DNA of 39,031 nucleotides. Origin: Welwitschia mirabilis (lineage: Eukaryota > Gnetophyta > Gnetopsida > Welwitschiales). Positions 1 through 10,139 of the stretch are shown in pieces (position 1 is the first letter of the stretch; each line of letters starts with the position of its first letter). The position numbers and the translations under genes are program-made. The DNA lies in assembly GCA_051453625.1 (NCBI GenBank), contig JBOZIK010000001.1, forward strand, positions 117,666,957 through 117,705,987, read 5' to 3'. Under the pieces are notes generated by a model that ran no database searches, was not told where the DNA came from, and saw only the letters and a list, made by a program, of their open reading frames with translations.

Positions 1-48
1 AGCAGGTTAGAATATACTACAAGTCATACGGTTACCCATGTGAATAAT

Positions 49-162
49 CTCGATCGCCCTTAGGGATAGCAGATTGTATCAGTCCAAGTGAAATGCAATC
101 GCCCTTATAATTAAGCTCGGTCGCCCTTAGGGATAGTAGATTATATCAGTCCGAGTGAAATG
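49..162. repeat. Two-copy tandem repeat, 67-bp period
   Basis: Two similar units start at 49 and 116. Both contain TCGCCCTTAGGGATAG followed by AGATT(G/A)TATCAGTCC(A/G)AGTGAAATG. The next 80 bases hold looser variants of the same words (GGTCACCTGAT at about 185 and 231). The type of repeat is not recognised; it could be the edge of a longer satellite or an element's untranslated region. Confidence 0.7.
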
Positions 163-354
163 TGGTCACTCAGAAAATAATGTGCGGTCACCTGATTTTG
201 AATCAGTGTTAACAGTTCTTGAACATTCGGTCACCTGATATTAACCATCGGTCGACCGGGTCTGGAGAATACCTGCACATAAGACTATCTTACAAAAACT
301 TGTTAATTTAATCAATGAGTTCTCAACAAAAGGTTTTAGTCTAAAAAGGAGTTG

Positions 355-420
355 GAGTAAGAATTGTAGGCTATTCAAGTAGAGCAGGAGTAAGAATTGT
401 AGGCTATTCAAGTAGAGCAG
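355..420. repeat. Perfect 33-bp tandem duplication
   Basis: The unit at 355-387 is repeated without change at 388-420 (GAGTAAGAATTGTAGGC through AGAGCAG). It is likely a recent slippage duplication. A minus-strand open frame of 69 codons crosses it only because 33 is a multiple of three; I do not call that frame a gene. Confidence 0.9.
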
Positions 421-689
421 GAACATAGAGGAGACTAGAACAACATTCACACCAAGGAGTATAGATGCCTCCTCTAATTATAGGAAATAAACTCAAATGA
501 ATAACATAATTGGATGAAAAGATCTAGGATGAAGTGGCTAAAATAAGGACATAAGCATACTAAATTTTTCTTCCAATAGGCTAATCAATGTAGAATAGAT
601 AACAGAATCAAGACGTTCATGATCAAAGAATAAGTGATTGAAGATGAAGAGGACATTGCTATAGAAATTTAGATCCATCTTAAGAACAT

Positions 690-1560
690 ATAAAAATGGG
701 AAGATATTATCACCAAACTAATTTAGGTAGATAAGAAAATTTCTAATGAGAATAATGCAACTCTGAAAAATCCTATAAATAAGGAAGAACTGCAAGAAAC
801 AATTCAATTAATAAAGAACAATAGAGCCCTAGGGCCAGACAAGTGGCTGATAGAATTATTCAAAGCTTATTTCTCCCTCATGAAAGATAGCCTTCATGAC
901 ATTATGTAAGACATCTTCACAAATAAGTGCATTCTAGTAGAAATGAACAAGACTTGAGTTATTCTCATTCTAAAGAAATGAAATGCTAACAAACCAGAGG
1001 ACTATAAAACCTTAGGTATTTGCAATGTTTTTTACAGAATATTCACAAAAATAATGGTAGGCTATATCACCCCATGCTTTTCAAGGTAATCTCTAAGAAT
1101 CAAGCTAGCTTCATTTGATCTAAGTACATTCAGAACCACATCCTTTTAACTCAAGAAATCATTCATTTTATCAAAAAATATAAATTTCCTTTACTTTTAC
1201 TATATTAGATATAGCAAAAACCTATGATTTTGTAAGCTAGAAAGCCTTAGGTTCTATCCTAAGACAACTGAATTTAACTCTAATATCACTAACCTCTAGC
1301 TTGACATGGAAGCTTCAGATAAATTCAGCATGGAGGTTAACAACTATAGATCTGAATTTTTTTTAGAAGGTCGTGAACTAAGTTAGGTGAATCCTCTATT
1401 TACCTACCTCTTTTTATTTGTTATGAATGTTTTACAGGGAATGTTCAAAAGGACTGGAGTCTTAGGGATTAAAATAGAAAGCCAAGTACTTATTAATAAT
1501 CATTATGTAGATGATATAATCATCATAACTGAAGCCTTCTGTTAATAGACAAGAGCCATT
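690..1560 (+). pseudogene. LINE reverse transcriptase core, broken
   Basis: Reading across frames gives an A-L-G-P-D block at 826-840 (APGPD in L1 RTs), then the N-x-P-E-D-Y and I-C-N-V-F-Y-R-I blocks around 990-1045, and the catalytic box Y-V-D-D at 1504-1515 preceded by N-N-H and followed by I-I-I-I. This order is that of plant L1 ORF2. The stretch corresponding to A-F-D-K-V-N-W (about 1205-1245) is badly decayed. Several in-frame stops (for example TAG or TAA where Gln is expected) and at least two frameshifts rule out function. Confidence 0.8.
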
Positions 1561-1904
1561 AAAAACACTATGAACCTCTTTACTAAGGCCACGTGACTCA
1601 AGACTAACTAGAACAAGTCTAGAATACATATTATTTAATAAAAGCATCAATATAAGGGGCAACATCACCAACCTTAAACATCAACATGGGAGATCTTCAA
1701 GACATTTACCTAGGAATTACCCTCAGAAATTGACATAAATTCCTAACTTGGAACTTTATCCTAAAGAATATTTAGAGGAAATTCCATACTCGGTTAAATA
1801 AGTTTATCTCTTTAAAAGCCAAGACTATCTTAGCAAATGCCTATGTAATTGCTTCTTTTAGGTACAAAGCCTCTGTTATTCCTCCCCAACTTCCCACACA
1901 AAAA

Positions 1905-1936
1905 TTTAAAAAAAAAAAAAAGAAAAAGAAAAAATA
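1905..1936 (+). repeat. A-rich tract inside the LINE
   Basis: A run of 14 or more A bases followed by AAAAG and AAAAAAT units. It lies between the RT core and the zf-RVT tail, so it is not the LINE's own 3' poly(A). It may be simple expansion or mark the tail of a small inserted fragment. Confidence 0.6.
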
Positions 1937-2379
1937 AGAATTTACAATGAAAAAATCAATAAAATGCTAAAGGAGTTCATCTTGTTTGGATGTAAGGACA
2001 GAAGTCACATTCATATTTGCAAATAGAACCTCATTTCTTACCTTAGGAATGCAGAAGATTGGGGAATTTATAAACCAGAAGACTACTTACTCATGGGAGC
2101 TCATAAAATTATCAAGAGACTGCTAATAGGAGGACAACCTTGGAGTGAACTAATCAATTATAAATACTTAAATTGAACCATAAATGGAGGAGAGTCTTTC
2201 CTCTAGAAGCATTTATCTAAATTTAGAAGAAATTTAATTGAGCTAGGCATCACTAATGAAGAAACAACTAAATTGGTACTAATCAAGAAATATGGTAAAT
2301 ATGAAGTTAATAAAAGATTCTAGTAGGGATAGATCCCTAGTAAGATTAAGATATTCTACTAGCTCAAGAATCATAATAG

Positions 2380-2500
2380 ACTCTTAAGAAGAGACTACTT
2401 AGTCAAATGTGGTATCCAGGTTTCCTCTGCATGTCTAATCTGCTAGTCAAATTATGAAACATTCACCATCTCTTCCATTAGTGCAATTGAAGTGTAGATA
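2380..2500 (+). pseudogene. LINE zf-RVT zinc-binding domain, broken
   Basis: The frame reads R-D-Y-L-V-K-C-G-I-Q-V-S, then C-L-I-C at 2432-2443, a stop, and an E-T pair. This fits the zinc-binding C-terminal domain of plant L1 ORF2 proteins, where C-x2-C is followed by E-T-x2-H. The His half is not clear. It sits downstream of the RT core on the same strand, as expected. Confidence 0.6.
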
Positions 2501-2670
2501 TAATGGAATTAATGATCACTTACTATAAAACTAGATAAGAAACTTTAAGGTGCATGCTAAATAAGATCCACCTAACATTTTGATAAATTTGGTGTACTTG
2601 TAATAATTTAATTTTTAATAATTCCCCCTCCTTTTTCATTAATACATCAAGAAGAATTTGATGGTATCAA

Positions 2671-2964
2671 TTGCAAATTTGGGTGGAAATGGGGGTTACT
2701 CTAATACACAAACTAGCAAATACAAGTATTTTTGAGGGATGCCTAGCTCTGTGGGATAATGTTCAAGCCTTGGTATGGGAATCCCTACTACACAATCTAA
2801 AAGGTAAATCTAACTCTAATATCACCCCCTTTTATAGACAATGGAAAGGAGATAGAGCTATCTTGAGAAGAACCTTAATCAAAGCCACTGAGAAATCATT
2901 GACATGTCTTCTAGAAATTTCTATAGAAGGGGAGAGGATTCCCCTTAATGTAGAGGATAAATAA
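2671..2964 (+). pseudogene. Unassigned 97-codon open frame
   Basis: An uninterrupted frame with a coding-like mixture of residues, including a W-x-N-x8-W pattern near its start. It follows the LINE tail on the same strand, so it could be the extreme C-terminus of ORF2 or a separate relic. I do not recognise the family. In neighbouring relics an open frame of this length is rare, which is the only argument that it is coding-derived. Confidence 0.3.
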
Positions 2965-3019
2965 AGGCCTTCCATTTCTTCTTGGGAGGCATTCCTAAAC
3001 TCTCTAGTGGACATATAAG

Positions 3020-3650
3020 CAGAAAAGTACTTCTACCCCCTAGGGCTTACAGGCTGAATTAGTGAACAAATACCTTATTCAGTCGAGTTGTTACTCGAAG
3101 CTCTTTGGTTTTTACTTTATCTTCCTTAAGGTCCTAGACCTAGGACATCATATTACTTACCTTATGGAAACAACCCAATACTCTGGACTTATCATGGATT
3201 TTTGTAGAACTATGAGAAACTCTAAGGTAAGAAGGAAGGCTCCCTCCCCTCCTCCACATTGTAGGGCATCGGCTGAGGCCAACAACCAAAGGGAAAGAAG
3301 AAGAAGAAGACTAAGAATATAAAAGTTCTCAAGAAGAGTGGGAGAATGAGTTGGGTATTTCATAGACTCAGAGGGAGGAGACTCCATCCTTATCCTACAA
3401 AACTAATAAATAGGTAGAATTGATTTGCCCCCCCTCCTCCCCCCCTCCCCAATGAAGATCATACAACAGAGCAAGAGGAGGAGTAGGTCTAGCCTGAGCA
3501 GGGCTAGGAGAAAACCCCTCCTATGAAGTCAGAAAGTCCCAAGTCTAGTGACGATATAGATTCATAGAACCAAATGAATTCTGATATAGAGGAAAAAAAT
3601 CAGCCTATACAATTAGACATTGATATCAAGTAATTATGAAGGGAGGTTTT
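3020..3650 (+). pseudogene. Unassigned coding-like stretch, Lys-rich then acidic
   Basis: An open frame at 3062-3322 ends in a basic Arg/Lys cluster. In a shifted frame the region encodes a run of five Lys (about 3298-3312), then Pro-rich sequence over the C-rich tract, then a Ser/Asp/Glu-rich segment at 3525-3630. The J-domain relic lies downstream on the same strand after the gap at 3652, so these could be parts of one broken gene. That link is inference; no domain is identified here. Confidence 0.3.
3427..3451. repeat. C-rich homopyrimidine tract
   Basis: Nearly pure C with a few T (CCCCCCCTCCTCCCCCCCTCCCC). It is unusual in this AT-rich window. Within the shifted coding frame it encodes mainly proline. 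Confidence 0.85.
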
Positions 3651-3840
3651 ANNNNNNNNNNNNNNNNNNNNNNNNNNNNNNNNNNNNNNNNNNNNNNNNN
3701 NNNNNNNNNNNNNNNNNNNNNNNNNNNNNNNNNNNNNNNNNNNNNNNNNNNCATAGAACCAAATGAATTCTGATATAGAGGAAAAAAATCAGCCTATACA
3801 ATAAGACCTTGATATCAAGTAATTATGAAGGGAGGTTTTA
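3563..3840. repeat. 89-bp near-identical copies on both sides of a 100-N gap
   Basis: Bases 3563-3651 and 3752-3840 match at 87 of 89 positions. The first copy ends exactly at the gap and the second begins exactly after it. This is what two unmerged overlapping contig ends look like. A genuine tandem duplication is the alternative. The 100 Ns at 3652-3751 are a conventional unknown-length gap. Confidence 0.85.
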
Positions 3841-3869
3841 TATGCTACAATTCAAGGGATGAAGAGATT

Positions 3870-4047
3870 TCCCTTCTTGATTCTTGGCATTACTCATAGA
3901 GCTTCTCTGAGTATCATTAAATCGAGCTTTAGAAGAAGATGCTAAGATTTTACCCTGATAAGAATAAAGCAGGAGAGGAGAAGTTTAAAGAGGTAAACTA
4001 GGTCTTTGAGGTTCTAGTGGACGAAATGGAACGACCTCTATTATAGC
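3870..4047 (+). pseudogene. DnaJ/Hsp40 J-domain relic
   Basis: J-domains stimulate Hsp70 ATPase through an HPD motif between helices II and III. Here one frame reads L-I-L-G-I followed by A-S-L-S-I-I-K-S-S-F-R-R (helices I-II, 3877-3938). After a frameshift near 3940 comes F-Y-P-D-K-N-K-A-G-E-E-K-F-K-E-V-N, a stop, then F-E-V-L-V-D-E and R-P-L (helices III-IV, to about 4046). The HPD His is Tyr (TAC at 3951). The frameshift, internal stop and lost His make it non-functional. It may be a decayed cellular gene or a fragment carried by a retroelement; the Asp-rich upstream segment might belong to it. Confidence 0.75.
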
Positions 4048-4925
4048 ACCATAATAGTTACTAATTCCCAAGCTGTAGGGGATATTAATCTATCGCTTTC
4101 TCCTAGTTTTATCTTTCCTAATCCTATTAATTAATCACATCAGTCATAGGGATGGGACATTTATATAGCCCCTTCTCCCTTTTTTCTTTTTAGCTATTGC
4201 TGCCTTCTATTCTGATTCTAGCCTTTTTTACAAGGTTACTTTATGATGTAGTTATATTATAGTTGTTTTTTCTTGTACTTCCCTATCAAGGAATGCTTTC
4301 TCCCCACTTATCTATAATTACTACTTTCTAATATAATTTTTGGTTTTTTTTCTTAAAAAAATTGATTACTTATTAATGATTTATTAGTGAAAGATCATCA
4401 ACTAGGATCATCTAATCTAAAGAATTAATTGATGAATGAAATAAGAGGGTGATTAGTGAATTTTATTAGGTGGTAAAATGGGAGGGTGGATGGTATGATC
4501 TAAGGTGATGATAATTTATTTTATGATGAGGATGAAATTTAGGATTTCCTACCTAAAAATGTTTAAGGCAATGATTATATAGGTGGAAATACTTAGTTAG
4601 TTGAAGGCGTGAAAGGGAATTAAGCATAAAATTTTCAAACACTCTTAATTTTTTCAATCTAAATTCTATTCTAAAAGGAAATTCTATTCTAAAAGAAAAA
4701 TCTAATTTAAAAGCATATAATAAAGCTAAAAATTTTTCAAGTGATTTTTCATGCCTAAAGGCTTAAAATGGTGAATGCCAATGTTGGATGATGAATCAAA
4801 ATTATACAAAACATTTAACGATGAGATAAAGTCCTTATAAATGTTTATGCAGTAATTCATAAAAATTGAAAGAACATTAACATTAGTAGTAAAGTTTATT
4901 CATTAAAAATCAGAAATTTTTCATC
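4048..4925. other. No gene seen
   Basis: AT-rich sequence with pyrimidine-rich patches (4170-4260) and a short 18-bp tandem duplication of AATTCTATTCTAAAAG at about 4662 and 4680. No coding frame or element end is recognised. Confidence 0.6.
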
Positions 4926-4929
4926 TTCC

Positions 4930-5970
4930 AGCCTACTCCCATTTATTTAACAACTCATGCAAGACATTATTTTGGAGTAAAGGGAAAGGTAAAGTGGAAC
5001 CCATTAGACAAGGTGAATGCTCATCAAGAAAGGCATCAAAAAATGGTTCCAAATGTATAGAAGGTTTGTCTTCATCAATAAGCTTTGAGTTTTGCTTAGA
5101 AGATAAAGATGAAAATGACATAATGAATTCAATAAGTTATCAATAAAAAGATGATGGCTCTTCATAAGATGGATCTTGTAACAACTCTTAGTTAATGTTC
5201 TCATTTTCATTAAGGTTGTTGAAGGATCCTTTTTGAATTGGTTGCATAAGAGATGATGGTTGTTGTTCAATGTTTTCCTCATTAATGTCATTTATTAACT
5301 CTTTCTTTATAGTGTAGCTTTATAATTTGTAATCTTCCTCAAATGGTTTCTCATTCATTATGGATTGATCATCATTAGAAGCATATAATCCTACTCCAAA
5401 ATATAATCTCTTTGCACCTAGTTGTTTACTCTCTAAGGCATGTCTAAAATCAAGGTCTTCTTGGATTTCCTTAAAGGTTTTATTATAACCTTATTCAAGG
5501 TCTCTTCCTCATTCCTAAGTGATATGGTTTGGGTGTCATCAATTCTAGTTGCATTAATCTTGAAAGTTTTCAAGACTTGCAGTTTTATGGAATGTAGAAA
5601 GGTTTCCATCATCTAGTTATTGGTTAAAAGACCTAAGGATTTGATCATTGGTTTAGAATATTTATTGAAGGATTTTATCAATGTTTTAATTGGTTTTTAT
5701 TAGGGGTTTATTCCACAAATTAAGAGAGACATTCAAGTGTGTTAGAAGAATATTAGCAACACCTTCTTAAAATTTCTGAAAAGTATCTTTAAAAGAAGAT
5801 AAGATGATTTATTGGACATATGAGAATGAAGAGTATGGTTTGAATATAAAAATGACGATGAAGAGTAAGAATTAGAAGGGGTGAAGAAAGGTGTGAAATC
5901 AAATTCTCTTAGTTCATAATAGGGATTTTCAAATTCAAAGTTGCAAGGAGGTTGATCAATGTACATATGG
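4930..5970 (-). pseudogene. Unassigned minus-strand coding relic, about 340 codons
   Basis: Reading from 5966 down to 4933 on the minus strand gives coding-like segments in shifting frames. They include an aromatic and Pro-rich start (P-P-C-N-F-E-F-E-N-P-Y-Y), a segment L-G-A-K-R-L-Y-F-G-V-G-L near 5420, and an Asn/Glu-rich segment at 5150-5280. The last is a 62-codon open frame at 4933-5121, ending in L-L-N-K-W-E. Several stops and frameshifts are present. Residue use looks like a real protein, but I do not recognise the family. It may be a host pseudogene or part of a retroelement. Confidence 0.4.
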
Positions 5971-7372
5971 GGTTAAAGATACTCTACAAAGATCTATCTA
6001 GGTCAGATGAAGTATCTTATAGTTTATTTGGGTTAATCATGGTTTTTGAAAATAGTATGAATAGATAGGTTAAAGATTAGAAAGTGTTTGAAATGGATTA
6101 GATGCCCAAATCATTTTTAAGTTTTAACTAAAAGTTCACATTTTCCTGACTTTTTGCAGTTTCAGAGAAAGCCTGATATCATAATAGTTTTGGAAGGTTT
6201 GAAATAGGTTATAGTAAAACTTTAAGCAAAAAACTCATGAAAATGCTAATGGCACCAGTTACTATTCATAATGGACCAAACTTTTCTAGAGATTCACTTA
6301 AAAAAAAATAATCATGGATGCGAATGCATAAGGTGTTTCAAGTTATAGGGCATAAAAAATTAGTAGTAGAAAATGAGATGGCAGTATGATGAAATGAAGT
6401 GAAACATATGGAATACCCTAAATTTATTTTTTAGAAATTTTTACAAAATTTAACAAAATGAAAATTAAAAATTATAAAAAAGGTTGCAGAAAACAAATAG
6501 AACACAAATTGCACAAAGAAAAATCATTAAATTTTGGTTTTGGTTTTAGTTTATGATCTTAGGTTTAGTTTATGTTCTTAGACTTAGTTGTACCTAAACT
6601 TAATAATTAAGTAAGCTCCACCTAAAAATGGCCAATGCCAAATGATCTATGCATTAATTATGAAAGAAAGAAACCTACTTAAGAACTAGTTCTACCTAAA
6701 TATTGCTAATACTAAATGAATTTGTGCTTTAATAATGAAAGGGTTTAAACCACTTCTTTTAATAAAACTAAAATAAATTATAATTACATTAAATGGAGGA
6801 GGTAAATAAGAAGAACTATTCAACTAGGCTTAGGTCATTCCACCCCCAAGAAAGAGTATTAGAGCACCATGACATCCTAGCCTTTATTTCTTCCCCATGT
6901 TAAACCAACTAAAAGATGTTTATAATGAGGGCTCAAGGTCCTTTTATAGATGAGTAAAGGCTTGGAATCATGATTGCATTAGGTGTTGTCATTCTTCATT
7001 AGGTGGGAGGTTATGTAAGGGGGGTTACATTGGGTGGTTACTTTATGAGAAAGTTATAAACATTTGGCATGTAGCTATAAGAAACAATTCTTCATCTTCT
7101 TATGCAAACATGATGATGATATGTCCTCTGGCTACTGTTGATCTTACTAATGGATTTCATTTCATGTATCTTCATTGTGATCATCTTCGTTACATCACGT
7201 GTTATTGTGATGTGTCATCTTATACTTTTACCATGTGTCATTAGGTTTGAATATTTTTTTAATTAATTCTAACTTGACCCATAATTTCTATGTGATTATT
7301 TCCCCAAAACAACATAGGAAAATGAGTTTTGGAATGATATGCCTCAGAAAGACAGCAACACCGGTAGTCCTA
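5971..7372. other. No gene seen
   Basis: AT-rich intergenic-type DNA. Short related segments (A-A-A-TGGCCAATGC-type words at 6625 and 6700) hint at decayed internal repeats. No long frame, LTR pair or RNA gene is recognised. Confidence 0.5.
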
Positions 7373-7639
7373 ACTATAAGAATGTGATGTCAAACCATTC
7401 TTAACACTCTTTATATACTTAGTATTATCCTATTTAAGCATGTAATAAATAACACAAGAGTAATCTTATCCAAATATTACATTCTAGATATTCCCCTTAT
7501 TTTCTCTCTATTTCTAGAATAGCTATAATTAGCTATTTGTATTGTATAAATAAGCCTATCACTCTAGGCTCAATAAGACAATTTTTAATACAATCATTCA
7601 AGTTCCCTCATTCAGGATTCTGAAGTTGTAGAACTATCA
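7373..7639 (+). repeat. 5' LTR of copia element 1
   Basis: Ends in CTATCA, two bases before the primer-binding site. The start is uncertain: homology with the 3' LTR is clear from ACTATAAGAATGT at 7373, and weaker similarity extends to about 7351. A TATA-like TGTATAAATAAG lies at about 7543-7554, a plausible promoter in this LTR. Confidence 0.85.
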
Positions 7640-7641
7640 TT

Positions 7642-7653
7642 TGGTATCAGAGC
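7642..7653 (+). other. Primer-binding site, copia element 1
   Basis: TGGTATCAGAGC is complementary to the 3' end of plant initiator methionine tRNA and is the usual minus-strand primer site of plant LTR retrotransposons. It follows the LTR end by two bases. Confidence 0.95.
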
Positions 7654-7692
7654 ATTTAGGTTTAGAATTTATTTGATTTCTTTAGGAATGCC

Positions 7693-8600
7693 ATGACACA
7701 AAGTAGTGCTTTATTAGTATCTCTCCAAATTCCAATATTCAATGGAGAAGATTATGAATATTAAGCTGCAAAGATGAAAGCTTTTCTCTTTGATAAAGAT
7801 CTGTGGGATGTAGTGAAATACGACTACAAAGATGTTATAGATCTTACAGTTTATGCTTCTTTAGATAAAGAAGCCAAGAATTCTTCGAAAGACACAAAGA
7901 TGAGAGATGCAAAAGCCTTGTTCATCATTCAAACAGGCTTAGATCAAAGATTGCTGAGTGTAATACTTCGAAGTTAGCATGGGATGTACTAGAGACATCC
8001 TACAAAGGATTCACAAAAGTGAGAATGTTTAAGCTACAAATGCTTATCAGAGAATTTGAGACTCTTCAAATGTAAGAGTCTGAGATGATTAAGCAATACA
8101 TTAGACAAGCTGAGGAAATCCTCAATGGATTACTTGCTAGAAGAGATAAACTCAAAGAGTAAAAAATAATCAAAAAAATTCTTCAATCTCTAGCAAGACG
8201 ATATGATCCAATCGTCTTTGCAATGGAAGAAGATAGAGATCCAATCAATCTGACCATGATCGAGCTCACTGGTAGTTTGAAGACCTTTAAGCATAGAATT
8301 CATCAATGAGAAGAAATGTCTACAAATGCATTTTAGACGAAGAAGAATAAAAAAAGAAGTAACAACCACTCAACAAGATGAAACAACCAGCCAAGAGGAT
8401 TAGGAGGGTTCTTAAACTTCAATAACAATAGAGGGCAAGGTCATAGAAATGATCGAGGAAGAGGATCTAGCAAACAACCAGATAGAAGAGGATCTAGTAG
8501 ATATCAAAATGGATCTAACTTAACTAGATCTAGAGGAAAAAGATGGTGTTGATTCTATCATCAAAATAGTCACAATGATTCAGAATGTTGGTCTAGGAGG
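7693..8600 (+). pseudogene. Copia gag, broken
   Basis: From the ATG at 7693 the frame includes I-F-N-G-E-D-Y near 7735 and an open stretch at 7774-7977 with the W-D-V-V and A-K-A-L-F-I-I-Q blocks of the UBN2/gag family of plant copia elements. A zinc knuckle with C-x2-C-x4-H-x4-C spacing is at 8547-8588, but its second Cys is Tyr and the codon after the first Cys is a stop. Upstream is a Gly/Arg/Asn-rich stretch (8390-8540) typical of the nucleic-acid-binding tail. Several stops and frameshifts make it inactive. Confidence 0.8.
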
Positions 8601-8729
8601 GATCAACGTCAAAGAACTGCATATTTTACGAAAGAAACAACAAATTTGTCTGAGATGTTCTTTACAAAACATGATGATGGAGAAGATAAATCACTTCTTA
8701 ATATCAAATAACACCTTTCAGGTAATGAA

Positions 8730-8960
8730 ATTTTGTATATTGATAGTGGTTGTAGTTATCATATGTCAGGAAATAAGAAATTATTATCAAATATTGAGAC
8801 TTCTAATGGTGACGTCACAGTAGGGACAGACACAAAGGTGTAAATTAAAGGATCAATTATCTTACAAATAAATAAAGGTAACAGGTTTATAATTCCTAAC
8901 ATCTACTATGTTTCTAATCTGAAGAAGAATTTATTAAGTGTTGACCAACTATGTAGCAAA
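8730..8960 (+). pseudogene. Copia aspartic protease, broken
   Basis: The catalytic triad reads Y-I-D-S-G-C-S-Y-H-M-S-G, with Asp at 8742-8744. The retropepsin D-S-G box is intact in one frame, but flanking frames are shifted. It cleaves the gag-pol polyprotein in functional relatives. It sits between the gag zinc knuckle and the pre-integrase segment, as expected. Confidence 0.8.
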
Positions 8961-9099
8961 GGCTATGAAGTAAGTTTTGGAAATGATATATGCAAGATAT
9001 CAAGGAAAAATCAAGGAGTAGCACCTCTTTTGATAGTCAAAATTGGATGTATAAGATTCTATTCAGTAGAGAAAATTGTCTGATAACAAAAGGATTAGA

Positions 9100-9960
9100 C
9101 ATGACATTGTGACATGCTAGACTAGGACATGCCAACTTGAAATCCCTTGAGAAAATGATCAAGAAAAGATGGTAAGAGTTTTGCCTAGTCTATCTATACA
9201 ACATTCATTTAATTATGATATTTGTACTATAAGAAAAGCTAAAAATTACTATTTCTACATAAGAATTTAAGATTAGATGATTGTCTTAATTTAGTGCATA
9301 TGGATTTATGCAACCCAATGCAAACACCTAGTCTAGGCAAAAATAAATGCCTTTATGTATTAATCGATGAATTTGCAAGAATGACATGGGGTTATTTCTT
9401 GAAAATAAAGGATCAATATTTTGATTACTTTCGAATCTTTCTTCCTAGGTCAAAAGTCAAAAGTAATGTCATTTAAAGAAGATTCGAAGTGATCAAGGAG
9501 GAGAATTCACTTCAACTGAATTTGAAAGTTTCTGTAAAGAGAAAGGGATTTAACATCAAGTCACAATAGGTTTTACACCTCAACAAAATGGAGTCGCAGA
9601 GCAAAAAAATCAAACAATAATTAATATGATAAGATGTCTTTTACAACATGCTAAACTGAAAAAAAAGTTTTGGGGAGAAGCATGTTTAACTTCGATTTAT
9701 ATTTTAAATTGCTTGCTATCAAAGATACTCGGCAACACAACTCCATATGAATTATGGTTCTGCAAGAAGCCAAATTTAAGTCACTTAAGAATCTTCGGCA
9801 CACCTTGCTATGTCAAAATTTTAGGTCCACAATAACATAAATTGGATCCGAAAGCTATTCCATGTATTTTTATGAGATACAAGTTGAATAACAAAGCCTA
9901 CCACTACTATTCACTTTTGGAGAATATGATGTATACCTCGAGAGATGTGTAATTCTTTGA
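9100..9960 (+). pseudogene. Copia integrase, broken
   Basis: The pre-integrase zinc segment reads H-A-R-L-G-H-A-N-L at about 9113-9140. The catalytic core keeps all three acidic positions: Asp in M-D-L-C (9303), Asp in S-D-Q-G-G-E-F (9491) and Glu in G-V-A-E (9599), the D,D-35-E pattern. Downstream is the usual S-K-x-L x10 T-P-Y-E-L-W block (9718-9760) and the L-R-I-F-G-T-P-C-Y segment. Stops interrupt, for example in G-I-stop-H-Q at about 9551. Confidence 0.85.
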
Positions 9961-10139
9961 AAATTGACATAATTGCCAAACAACTCAGCTTGGGAGAAAT
10001 AATTCTTTAAGGAAAAAGCAAGGAACTATATTTTTAGAAAATTCTAATTTAAGTAATAATATTTTTGGCAAGCAATCTCCTTTAGCTATTAATAATAGCC
10101 AATATTCTTTATTAGAAGATTTTGCCAATTTTAATTACT

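Larger units (their letters stand above)
600..2560 (+). mobile_element. L1-type LINE remnant (ORF2 part)
   Basis: A degenerate non-LTR retrotransposon on the plus strand. Recognisable parts, in order, are the RT N-terminal motif near 826, the YVDD catalytic motif at 1504 and a zinc-binding zf-RVT tail near 2380-2490. The endonuclease domain and ORF1 are not visible upstream. Stops and frameshifts are frequent, so it is inactive. An A-rich tract at 1905-1936 interrupts the region after the RT core. No poly(A) end or target duplication could be fixed, so the boundaries are approximate. Confidence 0.8.

Noticed and set aside
241-450. 69-codon minus-strand frame with hydrophobic repeats
   Set aside because: Generated by the 33-bp duplication, whose unit keeps the frame.
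1462-1671. Minus-strand 69-codon frame
   Set aside because: Opposite the LINE RT catalytic region, which is clearly plus strand.
7642-7653. tRNA gene suggested by TGGTATCAGAGC
   Set aside because: Only the primer-complement is present; there is no cloverleaf. The same holds at 12891 and 18059.
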